A DNA stretch of 64,000 nucleotides from Cohnella terricola. GTDB taxonomy: Bacteria; Bacillota; Bacilli; Paenibacillales; Paenibacillaceae. Below are positions 55,104 to 63,960 of this stretch, piece by piece (position 1 is the stretch's first letter; each line of letters begins with the position of its first letter). The position numbers and the translations under genes were made by a program. The notes under the pieces are model-generated. The model saw only the letters and a list, made by a program, of their open reading frames with translations. It was not told where the DNA came from and did not search any database. The stretch is taken from positions 358,134 through 422,133 of the forward strand of contig NZ_VNJJ01000005.1 of NCBI RefSeq assembly GCF_007786475.1. The letters are read 5' to 3'.

Positions 55104-56921
55104 TTGAGCAAGCGCTTCTTGAACGGAAGTGAATGGGCGTCCATGATATTGCTCGGAGCGGAGCGATTGTCCCGCAACGAGGAACGAGTCAACGCCTTGA
55201 ACGTGTTTCCCGTGCCGGACGGCGATACGGGGACGAACATGAACTTAACAATGTCGGCCGGGGTGGCCGAATTAAAGAATAAGCCGTCGGAAGACGCCGG
55301 CAGAGCGGCGGAAGTGCTCTCCAAAGGTCTTCTGATGGGCGCCAGAGGGAACTCCGGGGTTATTCTCTCCCAGTTGTTCCGCGGTTTCGCGCGCGCGATT
55401 TCCGGGCAACGTGAGCTTACGGCGACTCTGTTCGCGAACGCTCTCCAACAGGGAGTTGATACCGCTTACAAAGCGGTGGTTAAACCCGTCGAAGGCACGA
55501 TACTTACCGTCGCTCGGGAAGCGGCCCGCCATGGGCTCACCGTGGCGCGGCGCACGTCCGATCTGACGGAACTGATGCGCGAAGTGCATGACAAGGCGCT
55601 CGAAACGCTTGCGCGCACGCAAGAGATGCTTCCTGTGTTGAAACAGGTCGGCGTCGTCGATTCTGGCGGGCAAGGGCTTGTATATATTTATGAAGGATTC
55701 GTCGATTACTTAAGCGACGGAAGCGTCGCGGATTCCTCCGATCGCCGGCCCGAACCTAGAACGGCGACCGTCGTTCCGGCTGCGGCTCCATCCGCAGTAC
55801 GCGCTCCGGCGGCAAACAGCTCTTTCGCACAAGCGAAAATCACGACGGAAAGCATCGCTTTTCCGTACGATATGGAATTTTTCATTCATCGCGTATCATC
55901 GGCAGCGCCGTTCCCCGAGAAGACTTTCCGGCAATCGCTCGAACGAGACGGGGATTCGATCATTATTATCGAGGACGATGGGATCGTGAAGGTTCACGTG
56001 CATTCCCGCCATCCTGGCGATGTCCTGAACCTGGCACTGACTTACGGAGAAATTACGCAAATTCATATTTTGAACATGCAAGAACAACATCGCGAGCTGC
56101 TGGCCCAGAAGTCGGATTCTTCAGCCGGCAATCGCTCGGAATCGCAGACGAATGTGCCGGTTGAACGCGGACTCGTAGATTATGCGTTGCCAGGTGTCGT
56201 CGATCTTCCGGCGGTGACGGCTTCTCCGGAAAGCGAACCGAATCCGGACGTGTACGAGATGGCCGCCTACGGAGTCGTTACAGTCAGCGTCGGCGAGGGC
56301 AATGCGGAGTTGTTCAGAAGTCTCGGCGTGGATATCGTGCTGTCCGGTGGGCAAAGCATGAACCCGAGTACGGAAGATTTGCTTGTCGCCATTAAATCTT
56401 TATCCGCTCATCATATTATTGTGCTTCCGAACAATCCGAACATCGTCATGGCGGCCAAACAAGCCGCCGAGCTCTCGGAGCGTCCGGTGACGGTGCTTTC
56501 GACCCGCACGCTTCCTCAAGGAATGGCAGCTATGCTGGCTTTCCAAGAGAACGACGAAGTGAACGCGAATATCGAACGGATGACGAAATCCTACGAAAGA
56601 GTCGTGACCGGGTCCGTTACCGTGGCGGTCAGAGATACCGAGATGGACGGTATACAGATCAAGCAAGGCGAATATATCGGTATTAAGGACAAGACGATCG
56701 TCGTCTCGGCGCCGGATGCCGCGGAAACCTGCAAATCTCTTCTCGTGGGCCTGCTCGAGAATGGCAACGAGATCGTAACGGTGTTAACCGGCGAAGGCGC
56801 CGATCCGGAACAAACCGAAGAGATCGAACGGTGGCTCGCGGAGAAATTCCCGGAAGCGGAAGTCGAAGTGCATGAAGGCGGCCAACCGTTGTACCCGTAC
56901 TTATTCGCCGTTGAACCGTAG
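55104..56921 (+). CDS. fakA: fatty acid kinase catalytic subunit FakA (YloV)
   Basis: A 605-residue DAK-like protein that phosphorylates fatty acids held by FakB (DegV-family) proteins, feeding exogenous fatty acids into phospholipid. N-terminal DhaL-type domain (about 1-205): ALNVFPVPDGDTGTNM binds Mg-ATP, MGARGNSGVILSQLF follows. A Pro/Ala-rich linker about 213-240 is longer than in B. subtilis YloV (553 residues overall). The C-terminal part contains LSGGQSMNPSTEDLL. TTG start at 55104 after AAGGGG. A degV-family gene follows at once, giving a complete FakA/FakB pair. Confidence 0.93.
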   Translation: MSKRFLNGSEWASMILLGAERLSRNEERVNALNVFPVPDGDTGTNMNLTMSAGVAELKNKPSEDAGRAAEVLSKGLLMGARGNSGVILSQLFRGFARAISGQRELTATLFANALQQGVDTAYKAVVKPVEGTILTVAREAARHGLTVARRTSDLTELMREVHDKALETLARTQEMLPVLKQVGVVDSGGQGLVYIYEGFVDYLSDGSVADSSDRRPEPRTATVVPAAAPSAVRAPAANSSFAQAKITTESIAFPYDMEFFIHRVSSAAPFPEKTFRQSLERDGDSIIIIEDDGIVKVHVHSRHPGDVLNLALTYGEITQIHILNMQEQHRELLAQKSDSSAGNRSESQTNVPVERGLVDYALPGVVDLPAVTASPESEPNPDVYEMAAYGVVTVSVGEGNAELFRSLGVDIVLSGGQSMNPSTEDLLVAIKSLSAHHIIVLPNNPNIVMAAKQAAELSERPVTVLSTRTLPQGMAAMLAFQENDEVNANIERMTKSYERVVTGSVTVAVRDTEMDGIQIKQGEYIGIKDKTIVVSAPDAAETCKSLLVGLLENGNEIVTVLTGEGADPEQTEEIERWLAEKFPEAEVEVHEGGQPLYPYLFAVEP

Positions 56922-56951
56922 TGACCAAAATAGGTGATGGAGGGACAGGCT

Positions 56952-57809
56952 ATGGCTTCTGTAGTAATTGTCACGGACAGCACGGCGGACATCCCGCTTA
57001 AGATAAGGCAGCAGCTTAACATTTCGATGGTTCCACTTAAAGTCAACTTCGGAGAAGAAAGCTTTTTGGACAACATCGAGCTGCAGCCGGTGGAATTTTA
57101 CGAGAAGCTTGTCTCGTTCGGCAGGCCGGCGACGACATCGCAACCGTCCCCTGCGGATTTCTTCGAGGTATTCAAGAAATTGACGGACGAGGGCCATTCC
57201 GTGATTTCCGTTCAGTTATCGAGTTCGCTTAGCGGAACCTACCAATCGGCTACGATTGCCCAATCGATGCTGGACGAAGGCGCGGACGTAACGGTCATCG
57301 ATTCCCGGTCGGCGTCGTACGGGTACGGCAAGATCGTCGTCGAGGCAGCCATGATGGCGCAGGCGGGCGCATCCAAAGACGAGATTATTGCCAAAGTTCA
57401 TAAAATGCGGTCGGAGATACGGCTCTATTTTCTCGTGGATACGCTTGAATACTTGCAGAAAGGCGGCCGAATCGGCAAAGCATCCGCCGTTTTGGGCTCC
57501 CTGCTGAACATCAAGCCGATTTTGTCTGTCGATAACGAAGGATTCGTTTTCTCTTTCGATAAAGTACGCGGACAGAAGCGGGCAATGGCGAGAATCGCCG
57601 AAGTGCTCGAGGCCGACGTCAAGGACGAACCAGTCAGCCTGACGATCGGCGTTACGCCGGGGTACACGGATGGGGCAGCTGAAATGGCCGAATTATTGAA
57701 GAGCCGATTAAACGTTCGGGATTATCAGGAAACGGAGATCGGACCGGTCATCGGTACGCATGTGGGACAGGGAACGCTCGGATTGTTCATTTTCCCTTTG
57801 GGTAAATAG
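56952..57809 (+). CDS. DegV family protein (FakB-like fatty-acid-binding subunit)
   Basis: A 285-residue DegV-fold protein that binds one fatty acid and presents it to FakA. Seen: VIVTDSTADIPLKI at the N-terminus, SSSLSGTYQSA (phosphate-side Ser/Thr residues) and LEYLQKGGRIGKASAVLGSLLNIKPIL with the family-conserved GGR and KP elements. ATG at 56952 is set by GGAGGG eight bases before. It lies 30 bases after fakA. Confidence 0.92.
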   Translation: MASVVIVTDSTADIPLKIRQQLNISMVPLKVNFGEESFLDNIELQPVEFYEKLVSFGRPATTSQPSPADFFEVFKKLTDEGHSVISVQLSSSLSGTYQSATIAQSMLDEGADVTVIDSRSASYGYGKIVVEAAMMAQAGASKDEIIAKVHKMRSEIRLYFLVDTLEYLQKGGRIGKASAVLGSLLNIKPILSVDNEGFVFSFDKVRGQKRAMARIAEVLEADVKDEPVSLTIGVTPGYTDGAAEMAELLKSRLNVRDYQETEIGPVIGTHVGQGTLGLFIFPLGK

Positions 57810-57840
57810 GGATTTATCGTCATACGAAGAGGTTGGTCTT

Positions 57841-59892
57841 ATGTCTAATCATTTGTTCCAGGTTCCTCTGACGAAACTTCAAGGCGTGGGCTCGCGGAAA
57901 GCGGAGGAGCTTCACGCCTTGGGCATTTCATCGGTCGGAGACCTGATCGAATATTATCCGTTCAGATACGAGGATTATCGGATTCGCGAGATGCACGAAG
58001 TGAAGGATGGGGAACGCATTACCATACAAGGGATGGTCGCTTCGATGCCTTATATGCAAAGGTACGGCGGCAAAACCCGGTTGATCTGCCGGGTGACGGT
58101 GGATCAAATGCTTGTAACCGCCGTATGGTTTAATCGTGCATTCCTCAAGGAGCAATTAACGATCGGTCGGGAAATCACGCTGACGGGGAAGTGGGAACAG
58201 CGCCGTAGGCATCTAACGGTAGCTGATTCGGAATTTCCCGATCGAGGCGCGGCAAAGTCGGGAACGCTTCAGCCGGTATATTCCGTAGGCGGCAGCATAA
58301 CGCAAGCTGCGATACGTAAGCTGATCGACAAGGCGTTGGATCAATTCGGAGCGTATATTCCGGAGATTCTGCCCGAACAATTGATCACGCGTCATTCGCT
58401 TATTCCTCGCAGAGAGGCCATCTCCCGGATCCATCGTCCGGAGAATACAAAATCCGGGCAAGAAGCTAGGCGGCGGATGGTGTACGAGGAGTTATTTTTG
58501 TTCCAACTGAAACTTCAAGGTTATCGGGCGACTCATCTCAAGAAATCGGACGGGCTGGTCCAACCCGTGAATAACGACGAAATTCGCGGATTCGTAGGCC
58601 ATTTGCCGTTCGCTTTGACAGACTCTCAGAAACAGGTCATCAATGAAATTCTTCATGACATGAAGCAACCTTATGCCATGAATCGATTGCTTCAAGGAGA
58701 CGTCGGCGCAGGGAAGACGGTGGTCGCAGCGGTCGCGTTATACGCGACGATCAGAGCGGGGCATCAAGGGGCGCTTATGGTGCCGACGGAAATACTGGCG
58801 GAGCAGCATGTTCGCTCGCTAGGAAAAATGTTCGAGCCGTACGGAATCCAAGTCGCACTCCTGACCGGCAGCCTTACAGACCGTAAACGTCGGGATTTGA
58901 TCGCTTCGTTGCAGATGGGGCTGATCGATATCGTAGTCGGAACGCACGCGCTGATCCAGGAGGACGTCTTCTTTAGAAGCCTGGGACTTGTCGTTACGGA
59001 CGAGCAGCACAGGTTCGGCGTGCAGCAGAGAAGCATTTTGCGGCGCAAAGGGATGAATCCCGACGTGCTCACGATGACGGCGACGCCGATTCCCCGGACG
59101 CTGGCGATTACGGTGTTCGGTGATATGGACGTGTCGACGCTTCGGGAACGGCCGAAAGGCCGCAAACCAATCAAAACGTATACGGTCAAGCACGAGCTTA
59201 TGGATCGGGTGCTCGGATTTATTCGCAAGGAAGCCCAGCAAGGACGTCAGACATTCTTTATTTGTCCGCTGATCGAGGAATCCGAGAAGCTGGACGTTCA
59301 GAACACGATCGACCTCCATATGCAGCTGACGCAGGCATTGCCTGAACTGAACATCGGTCTGCTGCACGGCCGAATGAACGCAGCGGAGAAGGAAGAGACG
59401 ATGGGGGTGTTCGCGGAAGGGAAAACGAATGTCCTCGTGTCCACGACGGTCATCGAAGTGGGCGTGGACGTTCCGAACGCGACGCTCATGATCGTGATGG
59501 ATGCCGATCGTTTCGGATTATCCCAACTGCACCAGCTTCGAGGCCGGGTCGGCAGGGGGGAGCATCAATCGTACTGCATTCTGATCGCGGATCCGAAATC
59601 GGAGAACGGGCAAGAAAGAATGAGGGCAATGACCGATACCGACGACGGCTTCGAAATTTCCCGAAGAGATCTCGAGATCAGAGGACCGGGAGAATTTTTC
59701 GGAACAAAGCAGAGCGGTATGCCGGAATTCCGGCTCGCGAATCTGCTGAACGACTTCGAGGTGCTCGAACAAGCAAGGGACGATGCGGCCGAGTTGACGT
59801 CGACTGAATCGTTCTGGTCCTCTCAAGCTTATGAACCGTTAAGGGATTTTCTGGCACGCGAGGCGAAACTCAGGGACGAGCCGCTGGATTGA
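57841..59892 (+). CDS. recG: ATP-dependent DNA helicase RecG
   Basis: A 683-residue fork-regression helicase. N-terminal wedge/OB domain (about 60-155), Walker A GDVGAGKTVVA near 285, DEQH box near 386 (VVTDEQHRFGVQQRS), TATPIPRTLA motif III, QLHQLRGRVGRG motif VI and the C-terminal TRG region with LRDFLAREA. ATG at 57841 is 31 bases after the degV-family stop; the longer open frame overlaps that gene. B. subtilis has sdaAB-sdaAA before recG; both are missing here. Confidence 0.96.
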   Translation: MSNHLFQVPLTKLQGVGSRKAEELHALGISSVGDLIEYYPFRYEDYRIREMHEVKDGERITIQGMVASMPYMQRYGGKTRLICRVTVDQMLVTAVWFNRAFLKEQLTIGREITLTGKWEQRRRHLTVADSEFPDRGAAKSGTLQPVYSVGGSITQAAIRKLIDKALDQFGAYIPEILPEQLITRHSLIPRREAISRIHRPENTKSGQEARRRMVYEELFLFQLKLQGYRATHLKKSDGLVQPVNNDEIRGFVGHLPFALTDSQKQVINEILHDMKQPYAMNRLLQGDVGAGKTVVAAVALYATIRAGHQGALMVPTEILAEQHVRSLGKMFEPYGIQVALLTGSLTDRKRRDLIASLQMGLIDIVVGTHALIQEDVFFRSLGLVVTDEQHRFGVQQRSILRRKGMNPDVLTMTATPIPRTLAITVFGDMDVSTLRERPKGRKPIKTYTVKHELMDRVLGFIRKEAQQGRQTFFICPLIEESEKLDVQNTIDLHMQLTQALPELNIGLLHGRMNAAEKEETMGVFAEGKTNVLVSTTVIEVGVDVPNATLMIVMDADRFGLSQLHQLRGRVGRGEHQSYCILIADPKSENGQERMRAMTDTDDGFEISRRDLEIRGPGEFFGTKQSGMPEFRLANLLNDFEVLEQARDDAAELTSTESFWSSQAYEPLRDFLAREAKLRDEPLD

Positions 59893-59896
59893 CGTT

Positions 59897-59925
59897 GTCA
59901 TTTCGCGTCATCCGGTGCATATGAT
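59897..59925 (+). promoter_or_regulatory. possible sporulation (sigma-E type) promoter of the spoVIF-like gene
   Basis: CATATGAT resembles the CATAnnnT -10 of sigma-E/K promoters; GTCATTT 14 bases upstream is a partial -35. Weak support. Confidence 0.35.
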
Positions 59926-59960
59926 GTACCGTATCAATTGCTGGAAGGAGCGTGACCCTT

Positions 59961-60254
59961 TTGGGCCCGAGTTGGCAAAAGTACGGTATTAAACCGGAGT
60001 TCGTGAATCGAGTTAAGCTGAAAATGAAAGATCCCGTCGTGAAAGAGCGGATTAAAGGCCACTTGGAGGGCGTTACGAAATACGATCTGCAAGATCGCGC
60101 TAAAGTACGCAAATGGGTGAGAACGTTCGCTATGATCTTGAACGAGCCGTTAACCGATTTGCTCGAAAACCAATTGGTGAATTTCATCATCGACCAGAAG
60201 ATCGATCCCAACAATATGTTGCATTTGGTCAAACTGTATACGATGTTTAGGTGA
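59961..60254 (+). CDS. stage VI sporulation protein F-like
   Basis: A 97-residue basic protein. The region KVRKWVRTFAMILNEPLTDLLENQLVNFIIDQKIDPNN resembles the SpoVIF (YjcC) family core, where the B. subtilis protein helps late coat assembly. The N-terminus (WQKYGIKPEFVNRVKLKM) follows the Paenibacillus-type version. TTG at 59961 is ten bases after GGAAGGAG; a GTG at 59952 would touch that site. Family assignment is probable, not certain. Confidence 0.65.
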   Translation: MGPSWQKYGIKPEFVNRVKLKMKDPVVKERIKGHLEGVTKYDLQDRAKVRKWVRTFAMILNEPLTDLLENQLVNFIIDQKIDPNNMLHLVKLYTMFR

Positions 60255-60294
60255 CGGATATAGAGAGATTGAACTCGTTTGCGAAGTAATAGGA

Positions 60295-60322
60295 TAGACA
60301 AACCGCCGTCTTCTGCTATAAT
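60295..60322 (+). promoter_or_regulatory. promoter of the thiamine-precursor transport operon
   Basis: TAGACA (60295-60300), 16 bases, TATAAT (60317-60322) with TGC before it (extended -10), about 35 bases before the riboswitch. Confidence 0.75.
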
Positions 60323-60360
60323 AGGTAGGAGCGTTGCGGGTTTCAAGAATCGAATAAGCC

Positions 60361-60456
60361 CCGGGGGAGCTGGACGAAGGCCGGCTGAGAGTGCATCCCA
60401 TCGAAGATGCAGACCCTTATAACCTGATCTGGTTAGTACCAGCGTAGGAAGGTGGG
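60361..60456 (+). ncRNA. TPP riboswitch (THI box)
   Basis: Conserved THI-box elements in order: GGGGAGC at the 5' side, GGCTGAGA, a variable hairpin (GCATC/GATGC), ACCCTTATAACCTGATCTGG, and TAGTACCAGCGTAGGAA. When thiamine pyrophosphate binds, the downstream terminator is expected to form and shut off the ABC operon. Confidence 0.97.
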
Positions 60457-60457
60457 A

Positions 60458-60531
60458 ACACGACGATATTCGTCGTGTCAATTGTCCATATCTATTGACG
60501 GACACCCTCCGGAATCGGGGGGTGTTTTTTG
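60458..60531 (+). terminator. riboswitch expression platform with terminator
   Basis: ACACGACG/CGTCGTGT hairpin at 60458-60478, then GTCAAT/ATTGAC at 60477-60499, then the terminator ACACCCTCC/GGGGGGTGT at 60502-60524 with T6. The first two overlap and could be alternative forms. Confidence 0.8.
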
Positions 60532-60582
60532 ATGTCTATGAAGGTCCTTCGACAAGCGAAAAAAAGCGAGGAGAAGAGAAAC

Positions 60583-61587
60583 ATGAAAGCAAAGAGCAAG
60601 GTGTGGAAAGGATTAGGTTTGTTGGCGCTGGCAAGCGTGCTGCTGATTGCGGGATGCGGAGAAAAGAAGGAGGCAGCTTCCAAAGAGCTGCAAGAAGTTA
60701 CTCTGGTGCTCGAATGGACGCCCAACACTAACCATACCGGTTTGTACGTCGCCAGGGACATGGGGCTGTGGGAAAAACACGGGTTGAAGGTGAACATCAT
60801 TTTGCCGCCCGAAGCAGGAGCAAGCGCGCTCGTGGCAGGCGGAAAAGCCGAATTCGGCGTCGGAGCGCAAGAGGGCATGATACTGGCAAGGGAGCAGGGG
60901 CTGCCGCTCGTCTCGATCGCGCCAATCATTCAGCACAATACGTCCGGCTTTGCATCTATCATTGACAAAAACATTAAGGAGCCCAAAGATTTCGAGGGCA
61001 AATCGTACGGGGGATGGAACTCGCCTGCCGAGAAAGCGGTCATCACATCGATCATGAACGTGCAGAAAGCGGATGTCGGCAAGGTCAACTTCGTGGATGC
61101 GGGTTCGGCGGACTTCTTCACGGCGATGAAGAAGGGAATCGACTTCGAATGGATTTTCTACGGGTGGACCGGAATCGAGGCCGAGTTACGCAATGAGCCG
61201 GTAAACATGGTTTATCTGACCGATTACAGCAAGCAGTTGGATTACTATACGCCGCTTCTTTTGACGAATGAGAAAATCATCAAAGAGAAGCCCGATCTCG
61301 TTCGCGCGTTCCTGGCCGGAGCAGCGGAAGGCTATCAATATGCCATCGATAATCCGGATGCCGCCGCGGACGTTCTGATCAAAGCTGTGCCGGAAATTAA
61401 CGCGGACCTCGTAAAGGCCAGTCAGAAATGGCTAAGCCCGAAATACAAGGACGATGCTCCGCGCTGGGGAGAACAGAAGCGGGAAGTATGGTCGGGTTAC
61501 GGCGATTGGTTAAAAGAAAACGGCTTGATGGAAAAAGATCTGAATTATGACGACATGTTCACGACGGAATTCCTGCCTCAATCTTAA
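60583..61587 (+). CDS. thiY: ThiY-like ABC transporter substrate-binding lipoprotein
   Basis: A 334-residue NMT1/THI5-like binding protein; lipobox LIAGC gives a lipid-anchored extracytoplasmic receptor. EWTPNTNHTGLYVARDMGLW is the family signature, and GGWNSPAEKAV and DFEWIFYGWTG form the ligand pocket region. B. subtilis ThiY binds formyl-aminomethyl-pyrimidine, a salvage precursor of thiamine; the TPP riboswitch upstream supports the same role. ATG at 60583 after GAGGAGAA; an upstream in-frame ATG lies in the terminator. Confidence 0.92.
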   Translation: MKAKSKVWKGLGLLALASVLLIAGCGEKKEAASKELQEVTLVLEWTPNTNHTGLYVARDMGLWEKHGLKVNIILPPEAGASALVAGGKAEFGVGAQEGMILAREQGLPLVSIAPIIQHNTSGFASIIDKNIKEPKDFEGKSYGGWNSPAEKAVITSIMNVQKADVGKVNFVDAGSADFFTAMKKGIDFEWIFYGWTGIEAELRNEPVNMVYLTDYSKQLDYYTPLLLTNEKIIKEKPDLVRAFLAGAAEGYQYAIDNPDAAADVLIKAVPEINADLVKASQKWLSPKYKDDAPRWGEQKREVWSGYGDWLKENGLMEKDLNYDDMFTTEFLPQS

Positions 61588-61609
61588 TAATCAATAAGGG
61601 GAGTTTAAG

Positions 61610-61912
61610 ATGGCTCAAGCATTGCTCAGCATTCAAATTTTACCGAAGGTCAAACCGGGCGAAGAGTCGATTCCGTACGTGGACCGGGCGATTGAGATTA
61701 TTAAAGCTTCCGGCGTTCCATACCGTGTCGGGCCGCTGGAAACCACGATGGAAGGAGAGCTCGACGAGCTTCTGGATATCGTCAAGCGAATGAACGCCGC
61801 CATGTTCGAGAAGGGCAGCCCCTCCGTCATTTCGCAAATCAAACTGGTCGTCGACGGAGAGCGGAATGCGTCGATGGCCAGACTGCTGCAAAAATATCCC
61901 GAGGGGCAATAA
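61610..61912 (+). CDS. thiamine-binding family protein (MTH1187/YkoF-like)
   Basis: A 100-residue ferredoxin-like-fold protein of the thiamine-binding/DUF77 group. Seen: LSIQILPKVKPGEESIPYVDRAIEIIKASG, YRVGPLETTMEGELDEL and the last helix. Relatives bind thiamine or HMP in the cytosol. It is placed between the binding-protein and permease genes of a TPP-controlled operon, so it may hold or sense the imported pyrimidine; this is inference. AAGGGGAG precedes the ATG. Confidence 0.85.
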   Translation: MAQALLSIQILPKVKPGEESIPYVDRAIEIIKASGVPYRVGPLETTMEGELDELLDIVKRMNAAMFEKGSPSVISQIKLVVDGERNASMARLLQKYPEGQ

Positions 61913-61915
61913 CGA

Positions 61916-62686
61916 ATGAAGAAAGTCGTACTGCCCGTTATCACGATGCTCGTATTGATAGGGGTATGGCAAGCGGTCTGCGACTTGTTCGGCATTCAGA
62001 CGTATACGCTGCCTTCTCCATGGGACATCGCCGTCACGATGTACCGCGATTCGGCCATCCTATTGGACCATGCGAGAGCGACGTTCGGCTTGGCGCTGGA
62101 GGGACTCGGCTTGGGACTGGTTTTCGGAATCGTCGTCGCCGTAGTTTTGCATATCGTGCCATTCCTGCGGGAAGCGTTCGCGCCGTTGCTTGTTCTGTCC
62201 CAGAACATTCCGTTGATCGCTCTCGGTCCATTACTTATGATCTGGTTCGGTTTTGGATTGACGCCGAAGTTGATCTTGCTCGTACTCGTTTGTTTTTTTC
62301 CCGTTGCATTATCCGTTCTCGTCGGGCTTGGACAAGCCGAACCGCATCTGCGGGAGTATTTGGGGATGATCGGGGCTTCCCGTTGGGAAAAATTGAAACG
62401 GCTGGAGTTCCCGGCATCGCTATCCTATCTGTTCTCGGGACTTCGCATCGCGGCCACGTATGTCGTGTCTTCCGCGATAGTGGCGGAGTGGTTAGGGGCG
62501 AGCAAAGGCATCGGTTTCTATCTGAAGTTGAAATTTAACGGATTCGATCAGTCGGCCGTCTTCGGTTCGGTCGTGTGCATCGTCGGATTAAGCTTCCTGT
62601 TCTATTATTCGGTAGTCGTTGCTGAGCGGCTGATCATCCGGTGGAAGCCGAAGCCGCGCGACGATTGGAAGGGGGCTTCCGCATGA
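61916..62686 (+). CDS. thiX: ThiX-like ABC transporter permease
   Basis: A 256-residue permease with about six membrane segments. The cytosolic coupling loop EYLGMIGASRWEKLKRLEFPASLSYLFSGLRIA carries the EAA motif (GASRWEKLKRLEFP) that contacts the ATPase. It starts three bases after the preceding stop and ends in an ATGA overlap with the ATPase gene. It is part of the ThiYXZ-type importer. Confidence 0.9.
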   Translation: MKKVVLPVITMLVLIGVWQAVCDLFGIQTYTLPSPWDIAVTMYRDSAILLDHARATFGLALEGLGLGLVFGIVVAVVLHIVPFLREAFAPLLVLSQNIPLIALGPLLMIWFGFGLTPKLILLVLVCFFPVALSVLVGLGQAEPHLREYLGMIGASRWEKLKRLEFPASLSYLFSGLRIAATYVVSSAIVAEWLGASKGIGFYLKLKFNGFDQSAVFGSVVCIVGLSFLFYYSVVVAERLIIRWKPKPRDDWKGASA

Positions 62687-63480
62687 GCGCGCCGAACGGA
62701 AAAGGGAGCACGTTGGAATTGACCGGAATATTCAAAGCCTATCGGCGGGGAAAAGAACGATTTCCGGTACTGAACGACGTCTCTTTGAAAGTGCAGGCGG
62801 GGGAATTCGTATCTTTGATCGGACCTTCGGGTAGCGGAAAATCGACTTTGTTCCGACTGATCGGCGGCGTGGAACTGCCGGATCAAGGTAAAATCAGAAT
62901 CGACGGAAGCGAAGTAACGGGACAGAGCGGGTTGATCAGCTATATGCCGCAGCAAGCGGCTTTGTTTCCGTGGCTGACCGTGGCGGACAATATATCTTTC
63001 GCTCTTATTGCCGCGGGGACCGAGAAGAAAGCCGCAAAGGAACAGGCGGTTCAATGGCTGGAACGCATCGGGATGAAGAGCGTATCGAAGGAATATCCCC
63101 ATGTTCTTTCCGGGGGAATGCAGCAGCGGGTAAGCTTCCTCCGGGCGCTGCTCATGAAGCGGAACGTCATGTGCCTGGACGAACCTTTCGCGGCGCTTGA
63201 CGCCTTGACGAGGTCCGATATGCAGCGTTGGCTTCTTGAATTATGGGAGGCGGACATGCGGTCGGTGCTGTTCGTGACGCACAGCATTGAAGAAGCGCTC
63301 GTATTGTCGGACCGAATCTACGTGCTCTCTTCCGCTCCGGCAACGGTGCTGCGCGAGCTTGTCGTTCCGTTCGAACGGCCGCGTCGGTCAAACGTGTGGA
63401 CCGATCCGGCTTTTGTGGAGATGAAGCAAGAAATTCTGGATCTGCTCGAAGCTGGGAAGGCCGAGCGCACGCGTATGTGA
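62683..63480 (+). CDS. thiZ: ThiZ-like ABC transporter ATP-binding protein
   Basis: A 265-residue ATPase of the nitrate/taurine/pyrimidine importer group. Walker A GPSGSGKST near 48, Q-loop SYMPQQAALFPW, signature LSGGMQQRVSFLRAL, Walker B VMCLDEPFAALD, switch His in FVTHSIEEA. ATG at 62683 overlaps the permease stop. It is the last gene of the operon; a terminator follows. Confidence 0.93.
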   Translation: MSAPNGKGSTLELTGIFKAYRRGKERFPVLNDVSLKVQAGEFVSLIGPSGSGKSTLFRLIGGVELPDQGKIRIDGSEVTGQSGLISYMPQQAALFPWLTVADNISFALIAAGTEKKAAKEQAVQWLERIGMKSVSKEYPHVLSGGMQQRVSFLRALLMKRNVMCLDEPFAALDALTRSDMQRWLLELWEADMRSVLFVTHSIEEALVLSDRIYVLSSAPATVLRELVVPFERPRRSNVWTDPAFVEMKQEILDLLEAGKAERTRM

Positions 63481-63511
63481 GGCGTATGGGATGAGGTAAG
63501 ATTTGATGGGA

Positions 63512-63545
63512 AACCCGCAAGCCACTTGGTTGGCTGCGGGTTTTT
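63512..63545 (+). terminator. terminator of the thi operon
   Basis: AACCCGCA/TGCGGGTT stem with inner GCCA/TGGC pair, followed by T5. Confidence 0.88.
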
Positions 63546-63557
63546 CTCGATCCCTGG

Positions 63558-63879
63558 GTGATTAACGATGAAAAACATCGTACTTCCGTCTCGTGTGGCG
63601 TGTGTCGGGGGCAAGTACGATGAAATACATCGTTATTTGCGCGGTGGTGTCACTTTTGTTTGTTCCCGGGGGTGATTAACGATGAAAAACATCGTACTTC
63701 CGTTTCGTGTGGCGTGTGTAGGGAGCAAGTACGATGAATAACATCGTTATTTGCGCGGTGGTATCACTTTTGTTTGTTCCCGGGGGTGATTAACGATGAA
63801 AAACATCGTACTTCCGTTTCGTGTGGCGTGTGTAGGGAGCAAGTAGGATGAATTTGCGCAGTGGTGTCACTTTTGTTGG
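63558..63879. repeat. 114-bp tandem repeat, 2.8 units
   Basis: GTGATTAACGATGAAAAACA begins copies at 63558, 63672 and 63786, exactly 114 bp apart. Each full copy contains two ACGATG-N5-CATCGT hairpins, one near the start and one about 67 bases later; the loops differ (AAAAA, AAATA, AATAA) but the stems do not. The third copy has lost most of the second hairpin by a deletion near 63853. No gene lies here. Confidence 0.93.
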
Positions 63880-63915
63880 TCAAGTCCATTTTTATGTGTA
63901 TATTCTCTTTAGATG

Positions 63916-63960
63916 AGGTTAGCCGGATGCAGTTAAACACGGCTACCTTTTTCTTTTTTC
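63916..63960 (+). terminator. terminator-like hairpin downstream of the 114-bp array
   Basis: GGTTAGCCG/CGGCTACC with one bulge and a T-rich tail; no gene is recognised just upstream. The last 40 bases of the window show nothing I can name. Confidence 0.5.
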
